The translations under genes were made by a program, and so were the position numbers. From CAZUTK01 sp964623265 (lineage in GTDB: Bacteria; Electryoneota; B3-LCP): DNA of 13,528 nucleotides. The stretch is from NCBI GenBank assembly GCA_964623265.1, contig CAZUTK010000072.1, forward strand, positions 1 through 13,528, in the 5' to 3' direction. Positions 13,499 to 13,528 of this stretch are shown piece by piece (the stretch's first letter is position 1; the number at the start of each line of letters is the position of its first letter). Under the pieces are notes generated by a model. That model was not told the origin of the DNA and ran no database searches. It was given only the letters and a program-made list of their open reading frames with translations.

Positions 13499-13513
13499 AT
13501 CTTCAGCCTTTTT
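13481..13513 (+). terminator. Terminator of the redox cluster, overlapping the last codons
   Basis: A perfect 14-bp inverted repeat (AAAAAGGCTGAAGA at 13481-13494 with its complement at 13500-13513) has a 5-nt loop and ends in TTTTT. The left arm encodes the last residues of the DUF1858-like protein and the stop codon lies in the loop region. The A-run at the other end would also let it work on the minus strand. Confidence 0.9.
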
Positions 13514-13528
13514 CATTGGTTGCCTTTT

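Overview
The window looks like a chromosomal segment of a moderately GC-rich bacterium. The best lineage clue is the large secreted protein at 8774-10987: an FG-GAP/VCBS propeller ending in a FlgD-like, type IX-style sorting domain, an architecture common in the Fibrobacteres-Chlorobi-Bacteroidetes (FCB) superphylum and allied candidate phyla. This placement is an inference; no rRNA is present. I see no insertion sequence, phage gene or CRISPR array.

Layout. At 1-968 lies the 3' part of an extended SDR nucleotide-sugar epimerase-type gene, open at the left edge. At 1031-4234 lies a 1067-residue protein combining a GAF-like N-terminus, a PEP/pyruvate-binding ATP-grasp (PPDK_N) core and a C-terminal minimal nucleotidyltransferase; the downstream catalytic domains of PEP synthase are absent. 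Its stop overlaps by 8 bp the stop of a convergent metallophosphoesterase (4227-5084, minus strand). A divergent AT-rich intergenic region holds a good sigma70-type promoter and a 5'-terminal leader hairpin for glutamate dehydrogenase (5366-6652), which is followed by a perfect 16-bp hairpin lacking a U-tract. Next come a translationally coupled pair, a solitary beta-class DNA methyltransferase (6767-7528) and an M24 aminopeptidase (7525-8670), closed by a textbook terminator shared with the convergent secreted propeller protein. That protein has a near-consensus promoter with A-tract UP-like sequence. A MerR-family regulator (11197-11541) and tRNA-Pro(GGG) with its own terminator follow.

The right end (11865-13513) is the most interesting part: a compact thiol-redox gene cluster. 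It contains (i) a tiny membrane peptide whose frame continues through an in-frame UGA into a tail giving a U-x4-C motif, with a hairpin placed where a bacterial SECIS element should be; (ii) a thioredoxin (WCAPC); (iii) an ECF sigma factor that appears to start at a CUG codon; (iv) a small zinc-binding anti-sigma (ZAS) protein with Cys/His spacing like RsrA; and (v) a DUF1858-like CxxC protein. Genes ii-v abut or overlap and end at a terminator built from the last codons. By analogy with the sigmaR/RsrA/thioredoxin loop of actinobacteria, this may be a self-contained redox-sensing operon in which thioredoxin, and perhaps a selenocysteine membrane partner, resets the anti-sigma factor. The domain assignments are well supported. 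The selenocysteine call and the circuit are hypotheses.
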